A stretch of DNA of 64,000 nt from JALZAI01 sp038207565 (GCA_038207565.1 JBBQZQ010000001.1:124001-188000); one strand, 5' to 3'. Counted from the first letter of the stretch, positions 43,843-51,937 are shown. Numbers and translations: made by a program. The notes: generated from the letters alone by a model not told the origin.

Positions 43843-44811
43843 TCAGCGTAGGTGGTCCGTCCCGGGGTCGAGGCGGTAGCGGTAGTCGTGATGGTTCCAG
43901 TAACCCAGAGACTGGTAGAGCGTTACCGCAGGCACGTCGCCGGCGATGACCTGCAGGTAGCTGCGCACGGCTCCCCGGTCAGTTCCCCAGCGCCACAGCG
44001 CTGCCATGATCGAACGGGCCAGACCCGTCCGCCGCAGTCGCGGACCGACCTCGACCGCCGTCACGCCCAGCCATCCGTCATCGATGACCCCGCGACCGAT
44101 CGCGACGGTGCTATCGCCGTCTCGGATGCTGGCGAACACGGCCCGATCGTGGCGGGTCAGTAGCCGGCGCCCGACCGGCTCGGCGCCCGCCCCGTCGTGG
44201 TAGCGCGAGAACCACCCGTCGTCGGGCATGTCGGCAAGCTCGACCGGGTGCCCGCCGGTCGTGTCGCGCGGGGCGGAAGTGCGTAGCACGTCCAGCCGGC
44301 CCGCCATCGTGTGCACGGCGTAGTCGGTCAGCCAGCCCCGTTCGGAGAGTTCCGCGTCGAGCAACCGCCGCGCCTCCGTCGGGACGAGCATTCGAAGCGG
44401 CAGCCCACGCTCGGTGTACCAGGCGCGGGCCTGCTGCAGGGCCTCGTCCAGCGGCATGCCCGGCTGGCGCAGCGGCAGCACCGAGTTGGCGCGGCCGGTG
44501 AACCCGCTGTTGGCACGCAGCAGCCACCCGCCCAGCTCGGCCGTCTCCTCCGCGCGCCACCCCGCCGCGGCGACGGCCTGGAGGGCCAGCTCGTCCGCGG
44601 TCGACGGCGGGGCTGGGGCCGCGATGTGCACGGAGTCCACTGCCACCTCAACCAGCCCGTAGCGCGAGTCGATGACGGCGGTGCGGGCATCGAGTCCGAC
44701 GAGGTCGCCGACCACGTCCGAATACTGCGCTCGACCTTCGGACGTGTGCGCAACAACACGGCGGACGCTGACGCGACGACCCACCCAGCTAGGCTCAACC
44801 ACGAGCGGCAT
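43843..44811 (-). CDS. GNAT-family N-acetyltransferase
   Basis: A 322-residue protein. A small N-terminal beta domain (about 1-70, with VGRRVSVRRVVAH and GLVEVAVDSVHI) is followed by a two-part GNAT region. The acetyl-CoA-binding segment at about 258-275 reads VEVGPRLRRTGLARSIM (the R/Q-x-x-G-x-G/A pattern), then YLQVIAGDVPAVTLYQSLGYWNHH. The acceptor substrate is unknown. It is divergent from the ferredoxin gene, with the ATG at 44811; an ATG at 44826 is also possible. A similar acetyltransferase is common beside fdxC in actinomycetes. Confidence 0.83.
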   Translation of the reverse strand: MPLVVEPSWVGRRVSVRRVVAHTSEGRAQYSDVVGDLVGLDARTAVIDSRYGLVEVAVDSVHIAAPAPPSTADELALQAVAAAGWRAEETAELGGWLLRANSGFTGRANSVLPLRQPGMPLDEALQQARAWYTERGLPLRMLVPTEARRLLDAELSERGWLTDYAVHTMAGRLDVLRTSAPRDTTGGHPVELADMPDDGWFSRYHDGAGAEPVGRRLLTRHDRAVFASIRDGDSTVAIGRGVIDDGWLGVTAVEVGPRLRRTGLARSIMAALWRWGTDRGAVRSYLQVIAGDVPAVTLYQSLGYWNHHDYRYRLDPGTDHLR

Positions 44812-44856
44812 ACTAAGCCTGCGCATCGTGACACAACCGCACCCGGAGGATTCGCA

Positions 44857-45183
44857 GTGACGTACGTGATTGCCGAGCCGTGTGTCGACGTCATCGACAA
44901 AGCCTGCATCGAGGAATGTCCGGTCGACTGCATCTACGAGGGCGGGCGGATGCTCTACATCCACCCGGACGAGTGCGTCGACTGTGGCGCGTGCGAACCG
45001 GTCTGCCCCGTCGAGGCGATCTTCTACGAGGACGATCTGCCCGACCAGTGGCGCGACTACACCCAGGCCAACGTCGACTTCTTCGACACCCTGGGCTCCC
45101 CGGGCGGCGCGTCGAAGGTCGGCAAGACCGACAGCGACCCGGACCTGATCAAAACCCTGCCGCCGCAGGGCGAGGGTCACTGA
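44857..45183 (+). CDS. fdxA: Seven-iron ferredoxin
   Basis: A 108-residue ferredoxin carrying one 3Fe-4S and one 4Fe-4S cluster. Cysteines fall at 9, 17, 21, 25, 40, 43, 46 and 50. C9, C17 and C50 fit the 3Fe-4S site, and C21, C40, C43 and C46 the 4Fe-4S site, as in Mycobacterium FdxC. The GTG at 44857 has GGAGGA (44845-44850) 6 nt upstream. It serves as a low-potential electron carrier for oxidoreductases. In mycobacteria dapC follows this gene; here a palindromic element and a convergent gene follow instead, and dapC is about 19 kb away. Confidence 0.95.
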   Translation: MTYVIAEPCVDVIDKACIEECPVDCIYEGGRMLYIHPDECVDCGACEPVCPVEAIFYEDDLPDQWRDYTQANVDFFDTLGSPGGASKVGKTDSDPDLIKTLPPQGEGH

Positions 45184-45236
45184 CCCGATCGTGGTTCTTT
45201 GCCCCGCCCCCGGCCAGGAAAAGAACCACGATCGGG
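45184..45236. repeat. Dispersed palindrome, copy 1 (bidirectional terminator?)
   Basis: Arms CCCGATCGTGGTTCTTT (45184-45200) and its exact complement (45220-45236) are separated by 19 nt. It starts at the first base after the ferredoxin stop and ends 2 nt before the stop of the convergent gene. The core GATCGTGGTTCTTT recurs at 54329 with the same spacer length. It can terminate both genes. Confidence 0.85.
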
Positions 45237-45238
45237 AC

Positions 45239-46060
45239 TTACAGCTGGTGCAGGGTGGCGATCACGGCTGATTGCGGCGCGGACCCCGGCTGCCAGCCGT
45301 CCGCACGCGTCCACCGCTTGGCGTCATAGGCGACGGAGTCGATCCCGAGCCGGTCGGCGTTCGCGACCAGCCAGGCGACCGTCTGCCAGCCGGCACCGGC
45401 CACCCGCACCGACCGGCCCTGCACGGTCGGTGCCTCGACCGGTAACTGCGCGTGCAGCTGCTGGGCCACCCTGCGTGCCGACGCCACCTGGGTAGGCGTC
45501 TCGAAGCTGCACGAGATGGCGGCCGGACGTCGTCCGAGCAACGCGTCGGCCAGGGCCTTCGCCTCGTCCTCGTGCTGGGCGTAAGCGCTGCCGTCGGCCG
45601 AGATCTGAACGTTCTGGATTGCCTCGGCGAGCGGCAGCGACTGCCACCGCTTGAACTGGACCAGCTTGTCGAGAAATTCTGTGGTCGCCTCGCCCACATC
45701 GTTCAGCTTCGCCGCGCTGCCACCGCCCCAGCCTTGGGACGGGCGTTGCTGCAACACGCCCACCGAGTCGCGGTCGCCGTCACCCTGGGCGAGGTTGCGC
45801 AGCTTGCTCTCCTGCAGCGCCGCGGCGAGGACGAGCACGGCGGCGCGCTCGGGCAGGGCGGGGTCGTGGCGACTAACCGCGCCCACCATCGTCGAGGCCA
45901 CCGCCGCCTGCTCGGTCTCGAGGCTGTAGCTCGCGACCGTGCAGCCGGTGGACACGAAGTGCCGCTTCGCCAGATCCCACAGCGCGCGTCCGCCAATGAG
46001 CGCGGCCAGGACCACCACGACGGTGAGGAGGACGAGACCCACCCTGGTCGAGCGTGCCAT
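45239..46060 (-). CDS. Membrane-anchored lytic transglycosylase-like protein
   Basis: A 273-residue protein with an N-terminal membrane anchor (about residues 7-28) and an extracytoplasmic domain. The segment VLAAALQESKLRNLAQGDGDRDSVGVLQQRPSQGWG resembles the goose-lysozyme/transglycosylase core, where the Glu of ALQES would be catalytic; this reading is by eye. It is widespread in actinomycetes under vague names. A role in cell-wall turnover is plausible but unproven. The start is ATG 46060, 4 nt from the dapD stop on the same strand, so it is probably the second gene of a dapD operon. Confidence 0.72.
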   Translation of the reverse strand: MARSTRVGLVLLTVVVVLAALIGGRALWDLAKRHFVSTGCTVASYSLETEQAAVASTMVGAVSRHDPALPERAAVLVLAAALQESKLRNLAQGDGDRDSVGVLQQRPSQGWGGGSAAKLNDVGEATTEFLDKLVQFKRWQSLPLAEAIQNVQISADGSAYAQHEDEAKALADALLGRRPAAISCSFETPTQVASARRVAQQLHAQLPVEAPTVQGRSVRVAGAGWQTVAWLVANADRLGIDSVAYDAKRWTRADGWQPGSAPQSAVIATLHQL

Positions 46061-46064
46061 CGCG

Positions 46065-47000
46065 CTAATTGCTGTGCAGGACGTCGTTGAGGGTGATGCC
46101 CCTGCCCTCTCGGGAGCGCGCCTCGAGCCGGCCGGTCACGCTGTTGCGCCAGAAGAGCAGTCCGGACTGCCCAGACAGCTCGCGTGCCTTGACCACGGTC
46201 CCGTCGGGCAGGGTGAGTTTCGATCCGGGCGTGATGTAGGTGCCTGCCTCGACGACACAATCGTCGCCGAGTGAGATGCCGATACCGGCGTTCGCGCTCA
46301 GCAGGCAGCGCTTGCCGATCGAGATTCGCTCGGTCCCGCCGCCGGACAGCGTGCCTGCGATCGACGCGCTGCCGCCGATGTCGGAACCGTCGCCGACGAC
46401 CACCCCGGCCGAGATGCGTCCCTCGACCATGGACGTGCCGAGCGTTCCCGCGTTGTAGTTGACGAATCCCTCGTGCATCACGGTGGTGCCGGGCGAGAGG
46501 AAGGCGCCCAGGCGCACCCGGTCGGCGTCGGCGATGCGGACGCCCGAGGGAACCACGTAGTCGGTCATGCGCGGGAACTTGTCGACCCCGAACACCTGGA
46601 CCTCATGCCTGCGCCGCAGCGTGAGGCGGAGTTTGTCGAAGCCGTCGACCGGGCACGGCCCGACGCTGGTCCACACGACATTGGGCAACACGCCGAAGAT
46701 GCCCTCGAGGTTGATTGAGTTGGGCTGCACGAGCCGGTGCGAGAGCAGATGCAGGCGCAGGTAGGCGTCCGGCACCGCGGCCGGCGGGTCGTCGAGGTCG
46801 ATCTCCGTCAGCACCACATCCAGCCGGACGCCGCGGTCCCCGGCGCTCCCGTGTGTGCCGGTGAGGGCGGTGAGGTCGTGGTCGGGACCGCTTCGTGTCG
46901 GCGATCCGAGTTCCGGCGCTGGATACCAGGTGTCCAGCACGGGGCCGGCCGCGCCGGCCGACGTCGCCAGCCCGTACCCCCACGCCGTCCTGGTAGCCAC
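46065..47000 (-). CDS. dapD: 2,3,4,5-Tetrahydropyridine-2,6-dicarboxylate N-succinyltransferase
   Basis: A 311-residue enzyme adding succinate to tetrahydrodipicolinate in the succinylase branch of lysine and diaminopimelate synthesis. The left-handed beta-helix hexapeptides are clear in the middle and C-terminal third (GVVVGDGSDIGGSASIAGTL, AGIGISLGDDCVVEAGTYI). The long actinobacterial N-terminal domain is present (SINLEGIFGVLPNVVWTS). The start is a GTG at 47000. It is divergent from dapE with a 59-nt gap, as in M. tuberculosis. Confidence 0.95.
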   Translation of the reverse strand: MATRTAWGYGLATSAGAAGPVLDTWYPAPELGSPTRSGPDHDLTALTGTHGSAGDRGVRLDVVLTEIDLDDPPAAVPDAYLRLHLLSHRLVQPNSINLEGIFGVLPNVVWTSVGPCPVDGFDKLRLTLRRRHEVQVFGVDKFPRMTDYVVPSGVRIADADRVRLGAFLSPGTTVMHEGFVNYNAGTLGTSMVEGRISAGVVVGDGSDIGGSASIAGTLSGGGTERISIGKRCLLSANAGIGISLGDDCVVEAGTYITPGSKLTLPDGTVVKARELSGQSGLLFWRNSVTGRLEARSREGRGITLNDVLHSN

Positions 47001-47059
47001 GCCGCCACCCTAACCAAGCCGCGATATCCGACCGGTCCGGTCGGTCGCGTAACGTCGCC

Positions 47060-48127
47060 GTGGTGCTGGACCTGAGCCGGGACGCCGGCGTCGTGACCGC
47101 GGCTCTCGTCGACGTCGAGTCGGTGTCCGGGGACGAGGCACATCTCGCCGACCTGGTCGAGCGAGCCTTGGGCGCGTACCCGAACCTGGCCGTCGAGCGT
47201 GACGGCAATGTGGTGCTCGTCCGCACCGAATTCGGTCGCGGGCAGCGGGTCGTGCTCGCCGGTCACCTCGACACGGTGCCGATCGCCGGCAACCTGCCCT
47301 CTCGGGTAGAGAACGGTGCGCTGTGGGGGTGCGGCGCGTCAGACATGAAGTCGGGGGACGCGGTGATGTTGCGCGTGGCACACCTGGTCGGCACCGGCGC
47401 ACTGGAGCCCCGCGTCGATCTCACCTGGGCGTTCTACGACTGCGAGGAGATCGAGGCCTCCCGCAACGGCCTCGGGCGGCTCGCGCGCGAGCGGCCGGCC
47501 GCATTGGCCGGCGATCTGGCCGTGCTCCTCGAGCCGACCGACGGCCTCATCGAGGGCGGTTGCCAGGGGACCCTGCGGGCAACGGTGGCCCTCACCGGAG
47601 TGCGTGCGCACAGCGCGCGGTCGTGGCTCGGCGCGAACGCGATCCACGCCGCGGCCCCGGTTCTGGCGCGCCTGCAGGACTACCGCGCCCGGAAGGTGGA
47701 GGTAGACGGCCTCGAGTATCACGAGGGGCTCAATGCGGTGGGCATCAGCGGCGGGGTAGCGGGCAACGTCATCCCCGACACCTGCTGCGTGCTGGTGAAC
47801 TTTCGCTTCGCTCCCGACCTCGACGAGGCGGCCGCGTTCGCCCACGTCCGCGAGGTCTTCGACGGCTACCAGGTCGAGCTCACCGATTCGGCCCCGGCGG
47901 CGCGGCCGGGGCTCAACGACGAATTGGCGCGCACCATTGTCGATGCGGTCGGGGGCGTGCCCCGAGCAAAGCTGGGCTGGACCGACGTGGCCCGCTTCAG
48001 CCAGCTCGGCGTCCCGGCAGTGAATCTGGGGCCGGGCGATCCGAATCTCGCACACAAACCGGAGGAACACGTGGACCTGGCGGCGATCGAGGCGGTAGAG
48101 ACGGCCCTGGTCCGTTTTCTCACATGA
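47060..48127 (+). CDS. dapE: Succinyl-diaminopimelate desuccinylase
   Basis: A 355-residue M20-type zinc hydrolase releasing succinate from N-succinyl-L,L-diaminopimelate. Metal and catalytic segments are AGHLDTVPIAGN, WGCGASDMKSGDAV, FYDCEEIEASRNG and LLEPTDG, and the C-terminal His is in NLAHKPEEHVDL. The GTG start is at 47060. The stop overlaps the ATG of the MOSC remnant (ATGA). It pairs with divergent dapD and supplies the peptidoglycan cross-link precursor. Confidence 0.95.
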   Translation: MVLDLSRDAGVVTAALVDVESVSGDEAHLADLVERALGAYPNLAVERDGNVVLVRTEFGRGQRVVLAGHLDTVPIAGNLPSRVENGALWGCGASDMKSGDAVMLRVAHLVGTGALEPRVDLTWAFYDCEEIEASRNGLGRLARERPAALAGDLAVLLEPTDGLIEGGCQGTLRATVALTGVRAHSARSWLGANAIHAAAPVLARLQDYRARKVEVDGLEYHEGLNAVGISGGVAGNVIPDTCCVLVNFRFAPDLDEAAAFAHVREVFDGYQVELTDSAPAARPGLNDELARTIVDAVGGVPRAKLGWTDVARFSQLGVPAVNLGPGDPNLAHKPEEHVDLAAIEAVETALVRFLT

Positions 48128-48446
48128 GCGGCCTGGTCGTCGGTGTCGTCGCGACGGCGCGCACCGGTTCTCCAAGCAGGTAGCCGAGCGAATCACGCTC
48201 GTCGCCGGGCTCGGCGTCGAGGGCGACGCACACCTCGGGGTCACTCGCCTGCGCAACCCGTGCTTGCAACTAGACCGCTACCAGGACGGGCTGACGAAGG
48301 CGGTCCTCGCCCATGACGCGGGTGGCCGGCTGATCCGCCGGGCAGGCGTCATGGCGGTCGTGCGCGATGGGGGTGTCGGGCGCTCGGGCGACCCGATCGA
48401 GATCACACTTCCGGCTCGGCCGTACCGTCCGCTGCAACCGGTGTAA
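48124..48446 (+). pseudogene. Broken MOSC-domain gene
   Basis: Starts in frame with ATGA coupling to dapE (MSGLVVGVVATARTG), but a frameshift leads to a stop at 48183. The next frame continues the domain (RFSKQVAERITLVAGLGVEGDAH), then jumps straight to TRLRNPCLQLDRYQDG, which in intact MOSC proteins lies about 70 residues later. The end (RRAGVMAVVRDGG, GDPIEITLPARPYRPLQPV) is normal. So there is one frameshift and one internal deletion, the deleted part including the segment that normally carries the conserved domain centre. MOSC proteins bind the molybdenum cofactor or handle metal-sulfur transfer. Not functional as encoded. Confidence 0.85.
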
Positions 48447-48469
48447 CCGCTCTCGCTAGCGTTGCGGGT

Positions 48470-48544
48470 GTGAGCGAGCGTAGCGAGCGAACGGGTGTGA
48501 TCGGGCTGTGCCGCCCGAACGAGCGAAGCGAGGCTCGGGTGTGA
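48470..48544 (+). repeat. 24-codon VSERS mini-ORF, copy 1
   Basis: A GTG-started frame of 24 codons beginning VSERSERTGVI and ending NERSEARV, whose TGA overlaps the GTG of the following LOG-family gene (GTGA). The first 17 nt are repeated exactly at the LOG start itself (21-bp direct repeat 48466-48486 and 48537-48557). A homologous mini-ORF with the same length and overlap occurs at 60888. It may be a repeat element or a coupled leader peptide. Confidence 0.5.
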
Positions 48545-49374
48545 GCGAGCGTAGCGACAACACTTGGAACCAGGTCCGGTCCGAGCACCAGCGAGGCCCC
48601 GTCCTGCTGCGCCGCGCGCAGATCCAGGGCGGCACCACCGACCAGCGTCTGCTGGACTCGAAGGGCAATTCCGACTGGGTGCACACCGACCCGTGGCGGG
48701 TGCTGCGCATCCAGAGCGAGTTCGTTGAGGGCTTCGGCCTGCTCGCTGAGCTGCCCGCGGCCGTGTCGGTGTTCGGCTCGGCCCGCACAAAGCCGGACGA
48801 CCCCGAATACGCAGCAGGAATCGCGATCGGTGCCGCGCTGGCGAAGGCAGGTTTTGCCGTGATCACCGGCGGCGGACCGGGCGCGATGGAGGCGGTCAAC
48901 CGAGGCGCGTCCGAGGCGGGCGGAGTGTCGGTCGGCCTGGGCATCGAGCTGCCCTTCGAGCAGAAGCTCAACGACTGGGTCGATCTGGGCGTCAACTTCC
49001 GCTACTTCTTCGCGCGCAAGACGATGTTCGTAAAATACGCACAGGCGTTTGTGATCATGCCCGGCGGCTTCGGCACGCTGGACGAGATGTTCGAGGCCCT
49101 CACACTCGTGCAGACGCGCAAGGTCACCCGCTTCCCGGTGCTGCTCTACGGCGTCGACTACTGGAGCGGGCTCGTCGACTGGCTGCGCACCTCGGTGTTG
49201 CCCGGCGGCAAGATCGCAGCACCCGACCTCGAACTGGTGCACTGCACCGACGACATCGACGAAATCGTCGCCCGGGTCGTCGCGGCTGACGACGAGCGCT
49301 CCGACCAGGACATGTCGGAACAGGCGGCTGCAGCCTCGGTCGAGCAGAACGCAGCGCCCGAGACGCATCGATGA
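48541..49374 (+). CDS. LOG-family (TIGR00730) Rossmann protein, longer type
   Basis: A 277-residue lysine-decarboxylase-like Rossmann protein of the LOG family. Nucleotide and ribose motifs are VSVFGSARTKPDDPEY, VITGGGPGAMEAVNRGA and MPGGFGTLDEMFEAL (PGGxGTxxE). Relatives hydrolyse nucleoside 5'-monophosphates at the base-ribose bond, including cytokinin precursors. The GTG at 48541 begins VSERSD, the same sequence as the mini-ORF just upstream, so the N-terminus may have been donated by that repeat. It corresponds to the TIGR00730 gene near dapE in mycobacteria. A second, shorter LOG gene follows. Confidence 0.85.
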   Translation: MSERSDNTWNQVRSEHQRGPVLLRRAQIQGGTTDQRLLDSKGNSDWVHTDPWRVLRIQSEFVEGFGLLAELPAAVSVFGSARTKPDDPEYAAGIAIGAALAKAGFAVITGGGPGAMEAVNRGASEAGGVSVGLGIELPFEQKLNDWVDLGVNFRYFFARKTMFVKYAQAFVIMPGGFGTLDEMFEALTLVQTRKVTRFPVLLYGVDYWSGLVDWLRTSVLPGGKIAAPDLELVHCTDDIDEIVARVVAADDERSDQDMSEQAAAASVEQNAAPETHR

Positions 49375-49384
49375 CGTCGCGCTG

Positions 49385-49930
49385 ATGGCGGCGATCTGCG
49401 TCTACTGCGCGTCCTCGGACGCGATCGATGCGTCCTACCTCGAGCTCGCCACCGCAGTCGGTGCCCGGCTGGCGTCAGGCGGGCACTCGCTTGTGTCGGG
49501 AGGTGGCCGGGTGTCGATGATGGGCGCCGTCGCCCGCGCCGCGAGATCCGGTGGCGCACACACGGTGGGCGTCATCCCGAAGCATCTGATGTCGCGGGAG
49601 ATGGCCGACCGGGACGCCGACGAGCTCGTCGTCGTCGACACGATGCGCGAACGAAAGCGAATCATGGACGAGCGCTCCGACGCCTTCGTCGCACTACCGG
49701 GTGGTATCGGCACGTTGGAGGAGCTGTTCGAGATCTGGACGTCGGCGACGCTGTTCATGCACAGCAAACCCGTCGTCGTCCTCGATCCGCGCGGCTTCTA
49801 CACCCCGCTCTGGGACTACCTTGACTCGCTGCGCGCGGCCGGGTTCGTCCGGCAGACGGCGCTCGAGATGCTGTGGCGCGCGACCAGCGTCGAGGACGCG
49901 CTGTCCGCGATCGAGACGGCCCTGCAATAG
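49385..49930 (+). CDS. LOG-family cytokinin riboside monophosphate phosphoribohydrolase
   Basis: A 181-residue compact LOG protein. Motifs are ICVYCASSDAIDASY at the N-terminus, LVSGGGRVSMMGAVARAA, and the catalytic PGGIGTLEELFEIWT. LOG enzymes release free base from N6-modified AMP and may act in purine salvage or cytokinin production. M. tuberculosis Rv1205 is the corresponding gene and has been reported to make cytokinins. It starts 10 nt after the longer paralogue, so the two are probably co-transcribed. Confidence 0.9.
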   Translation: MAAICVYCASSDAIDASYLELATAVGARLASGGHSLVSGGGRVSMMGAVARAARSGGAHTVGVIPKHLMSREMADRDADELVVVDTMRERKRIMDERSDAFVALPGGIGTLEELFEIWTSATLFMHSKPVVVLDPRGFYTPLWDYLDSLRAAGFVRQTALEMLWRATSVEDALSAIETALQ

Positions 49931-49947
49931 GCCGGCACTGCAGTGGG

Positions 49948-50682
49948 TCAGCCCCGCGGTAGGCCCGCGCCGTCCCGCTGGAAGCGGATCAGCAGCTCGT
50001 TCTCGTGGGACACGCGCTGCCCCATCGCATCGAGGTCCCGGAACATCGTCTTCAGGACGCGGATGCCGCCGGGATGTTGCGTTGCGATCTGGGTCGCAAG
50101 GTCGAGCGCGACGTCCTCCGCCTCATCAGCCGGCGCGGTGCGCTGCAGCAGGCCGAACTCGACCGCCTCGGCCATGCCGATGCAACGTCCGGTGAGGACG
50201 AGGTCTTTCGCGCGGGCGAGGCCGACAAGCGGCGCCAGCCGGGCGGGTCCGACCGGGACGCCGAGCCGGGCACCGGCCCAGGCGAGCTTCAGATTGTCAC
50301 CGCCGACCCGCAGATCCGCACCGGCAACGATCTCGGCCCCGGCTCCTACGCAGTTGCCGACGGCCACGGCGATGGTCGGGGCGGGAAACTCGTCGAGGGC
50401 GGAGTACATCCGCGTGAAGGCCTGCATGCGCGCAACGCCGCCCTCGTCGTCGAGCTGCTCACTGAGGTCGGCGCCGGCGCACAACGCGGCCGGGCTCGTT
50501 GTTGAGAGCACCAGCCCGCGCAGCGCGTCGTCAGCGGCGAGGTCGGTCAAGCGCGCCACCAGCGCGTTCGTCGTGGCCGAGTCGAGCGCGTTGCGCTTGG
50601 CCGGGCGATTGAGCCGCAGGATTGCGATGCTGCCGCGGCGCTCGTGCAGAACGGTATCGGTCTCGCCCCCGCTGTTGCCCAC
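49948..50682 (-). CDS. Enoyl-CoA hydratase/isomerase family protein
   Basis: A 244-residue crotonase-fold protein. The oxyanion-hole segments are LCAGADLSEQLDDEGG and GNCVGAGAEIVAGADLRVGG; one hydratase Glu position is occupied (GAGAE), while the second region (GVPVGPARLAPLVG) is atypical. It could be a hydratase, isomerase or hydrolase of short acyl-CoAs. I use GTG 50682. The open frame runs far upstream, antisense through the tandem repeat of the next gene, but that part is clearly not coding on this strand. It is convergent with the LOG pair and has no pathway neighbours here. Confidence 0.82.
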   Translation of the reverse strand: MGNSGGETDTVLHERRGSIAILRLNRPAKRNALDSATTNALVARLTDLAADDALRGLVLSTTSPAALCAGADLSEQLDDEGGVARMQAFTRMYSALDEFPAPTIAVAVGNCVGAGAEIVAGADLRVGGDNLKLAWAGARLGVPVGPARLAPLVGLARAKDLVLTGRCIGMAEAVEFGLLQRTAPADEAEDVALDLATQIATQHPGGIRVLKTMFRDLDAMGQRVSHENELLIRFQRDGAGLPRG

Positions 50683-50754
50683 GACCGCAGTCTCGCAGGG
50701 TTGTTGCGCGCCCCGCACAGCCCGCACCGAATGTGGCCGTGACACGATCATGAC

Positions 50755-51369
50755 GTGCTGACCCTCGCCGGCTTCGGGCTGCTCGCCGTCCTGGTGGCCG
50801 GCGCCCTGTTCTTGCTGGCGGCCTACCTGCTTCCGGCGGGGGAGCAGATCGCACCACCGATCCGCGACGAGCCGATCTGGAGCCTGCCGCCCGAGCGTTA
50901 CCTCACGCCGAATGACGTGGCGGTAGTCCGGCTGCCCGTCGCGCTGCGTGGCTACCGGTTCGCCGAGACCGATCTGTTGCTGGACCGTCTGGCCGACGAA
51001 TTGAGGGCGCGCGACGCCGAGATCGCGCGCCTGCGCGGCATCGGGGGCGTACCGGACGAGCCGCCGACCACCGAGCACCCGCACGGCAGGGCCGATGAGC
51101 ACCCGCACGGCAGGGCCGATGAGCACCCGCCTGGCAGGGCCGATGAGCACCCGCCTGGCAGGGCCGATGAGCACCCGCCTGGCAGGGCCGATGAGCACCC
51201 GCCTGCCAGGGCCGATGAGCACCCGCCTGCCAGGGCCGATGAGCACCCGCCTGCCAGGGCCACCGAGCACCCGCCTGGCAGGGCCGATGAGCACCCGCCT
51301 GCCAGGGCCGATGAGCACCCGCCTGCCAGGGCCGATGAGCACCCGCCTGCCAGGGCCGATGAGCACTGA
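50755..51369 (+). CDS. DivIVA-like small membrane protein with 24-bp-repeat tail
   Basis: A 204-residue protein. An N-terminal membrane helix (residues 2-27) is followed by a short DivIVA-like segment (YLTPNDVAVVRLPVALRGYRFAETDLLLDRLADELRARDAEI, about 49-92) that likely forms a coiled coil. The last 98 residues are twelve copies of an octapeptide EHPPGRAD (or EHPHGRAD, EHPPARAD), ending EH-stop. The matching mycobacterial gene (Rv1209) sits in the same place, before tag; a repeat tail of this kind is not part of the family pattern I know. GTG start at 50755. The tail ends inside the start region of tag, whose ATG at 51359 lies in the same DNA in another frame. Confidence 0.8.
   Translation: MLTLAGFGLLAVLVAGALFLLAAYLLPAGEQIAPPIRDEPIWSLPPERYLTPNDVAVVRLPVALRGYRFAETDLLLDRLADELRARDAEIARLRGIGGVPDEPPTTEHPHGRADEHPHGRADEHPPGRADEHPPGRADEHPPGRADEHPPARADEHPPARADEHPPARATEHPPGRADEHPPARADEHPPARADEHPPARADEH
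51073..51360 (+). repeat. Twelve 24-bp tandem repeats carrying tag start codons
   Basis: The unit GAGCACCCGCCTGGCAGG plus GCCGAT is repeated 12 times with few changes. In the DivIVA-like frame it encodes EHPPGRAD. In the +1-shifted frame it encodes MSTRLAGP (variant MSTRLPGP), open without a stop into tag, whose own start MSTER is the last copy. Eleven ATGs arise this way, each preceded by AGGG. The eighth unit has lost its ATG (ACC for GAT). Confidence 0.95.
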
Positions 51370-51937
51370 GCGCCGTCGCTGCGACTGGGCGAACTCGGCG
51401 CCGGAATACGTCACGTACCACGACGTCGAGTGGGGGACCCCGCTGCACGGCGAGCGGGAGCTGTTCGAACGGATCTCGCTCGAGGCGTTCCAGTCCGGGC
51501 TCTCCTGGCTGATCATCCTGCGCAAGCGCCCGGCGTTCCGGACCGCCTTCTGCGATTTCGACGTGGACACCGTCGCAGGCTTGCGCGAGCGCGACGTGCA
51601 GCGGCTGCTGGCCGATTCGGGCATCGTGCGCAACCGCGCCAAGATCGAAGCGACGATCAGCAATGCCCGTGCGATCCGGTCCGCGGCGCCGGAGGGGTTG
51701 AACGCGCTGCTGTGGTCGTTCGCGCCGGCGACCCACGTCCGACCCACGAAGCTGGCCGAGGTCGCATCCACCAGCCCGGAGTCGACGGCGATGGCGAAGG
51801 AACTAAAGCGACGTGGGTTCCGCTTCGTCGGACCAACGACCGCCTACGCGCTGATGCAGGCCACCGGAATGGTCGACGACCACATCAGCGCCTGCTGGCG
51901 GGCGGCGTCGGCAACAACGAACCCAACGCCTGCCTAG
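51359..51937 (+). CDS. tag: DNA-3-methyladenine glycosylase I
   Basis: A 192-residue base-excision repair enzyme removing 3-methyladenine. The zinc ligands match Tag: Cys8 and His21 near the N-terminus (CDWANSAPEYVTYH) and His/Cys spaced by four in DDHISACW. The aromatic/Glu pocket is in EWGTPLHGERELFERISLEAFQSGLSW. I chose ATG 51359, but each of ten upstream ATGs in the tandem repeat is in the same open frame, so N-terminally extended forms with (MSTRLPGP)n are possible. It overlaps the preceding gene and follows it in mycobacteria too (tagA). Its stop overlaps the convergent crotonase gene. Confidence 0.93.
   Translation: MSTERRRCDWANSAPEYVTYHDVEWGTPLHGERELFERISLEAFQSGLSWLIILRKRPAFRTAFCDFDVDTVAGLRERDVQRLLADSGIVRNRAKIEATISNARAIRSAAPEGLNALLWSFAPATHVRPTKLAEVASTSPESTAMAKELKRRGFRFVGPTTAYALMQATGMVDDHISACWRAASATTNPTPA

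Noticed and set aside
48446..48545. Insertion sequence remnant near the MOSC pseudogene
   Set aside because: Direct repeats are present, but no transposase fragment or terminal inverted repeats could be seen.
51073..51360. CRISPR-like array
   Set aside because: Units are contiguous 24-bp coding repeats without unique spacers, and no cas genes are near.
50683..51771. Long minus-strand open frame extending the crotonase gene through the tandem repeat
   Set aside because: It is antisense to two well-supported genes and consists mainly of repeat-derived RRVLIGPG-like sequence; crotonase homology begins only near 50660.
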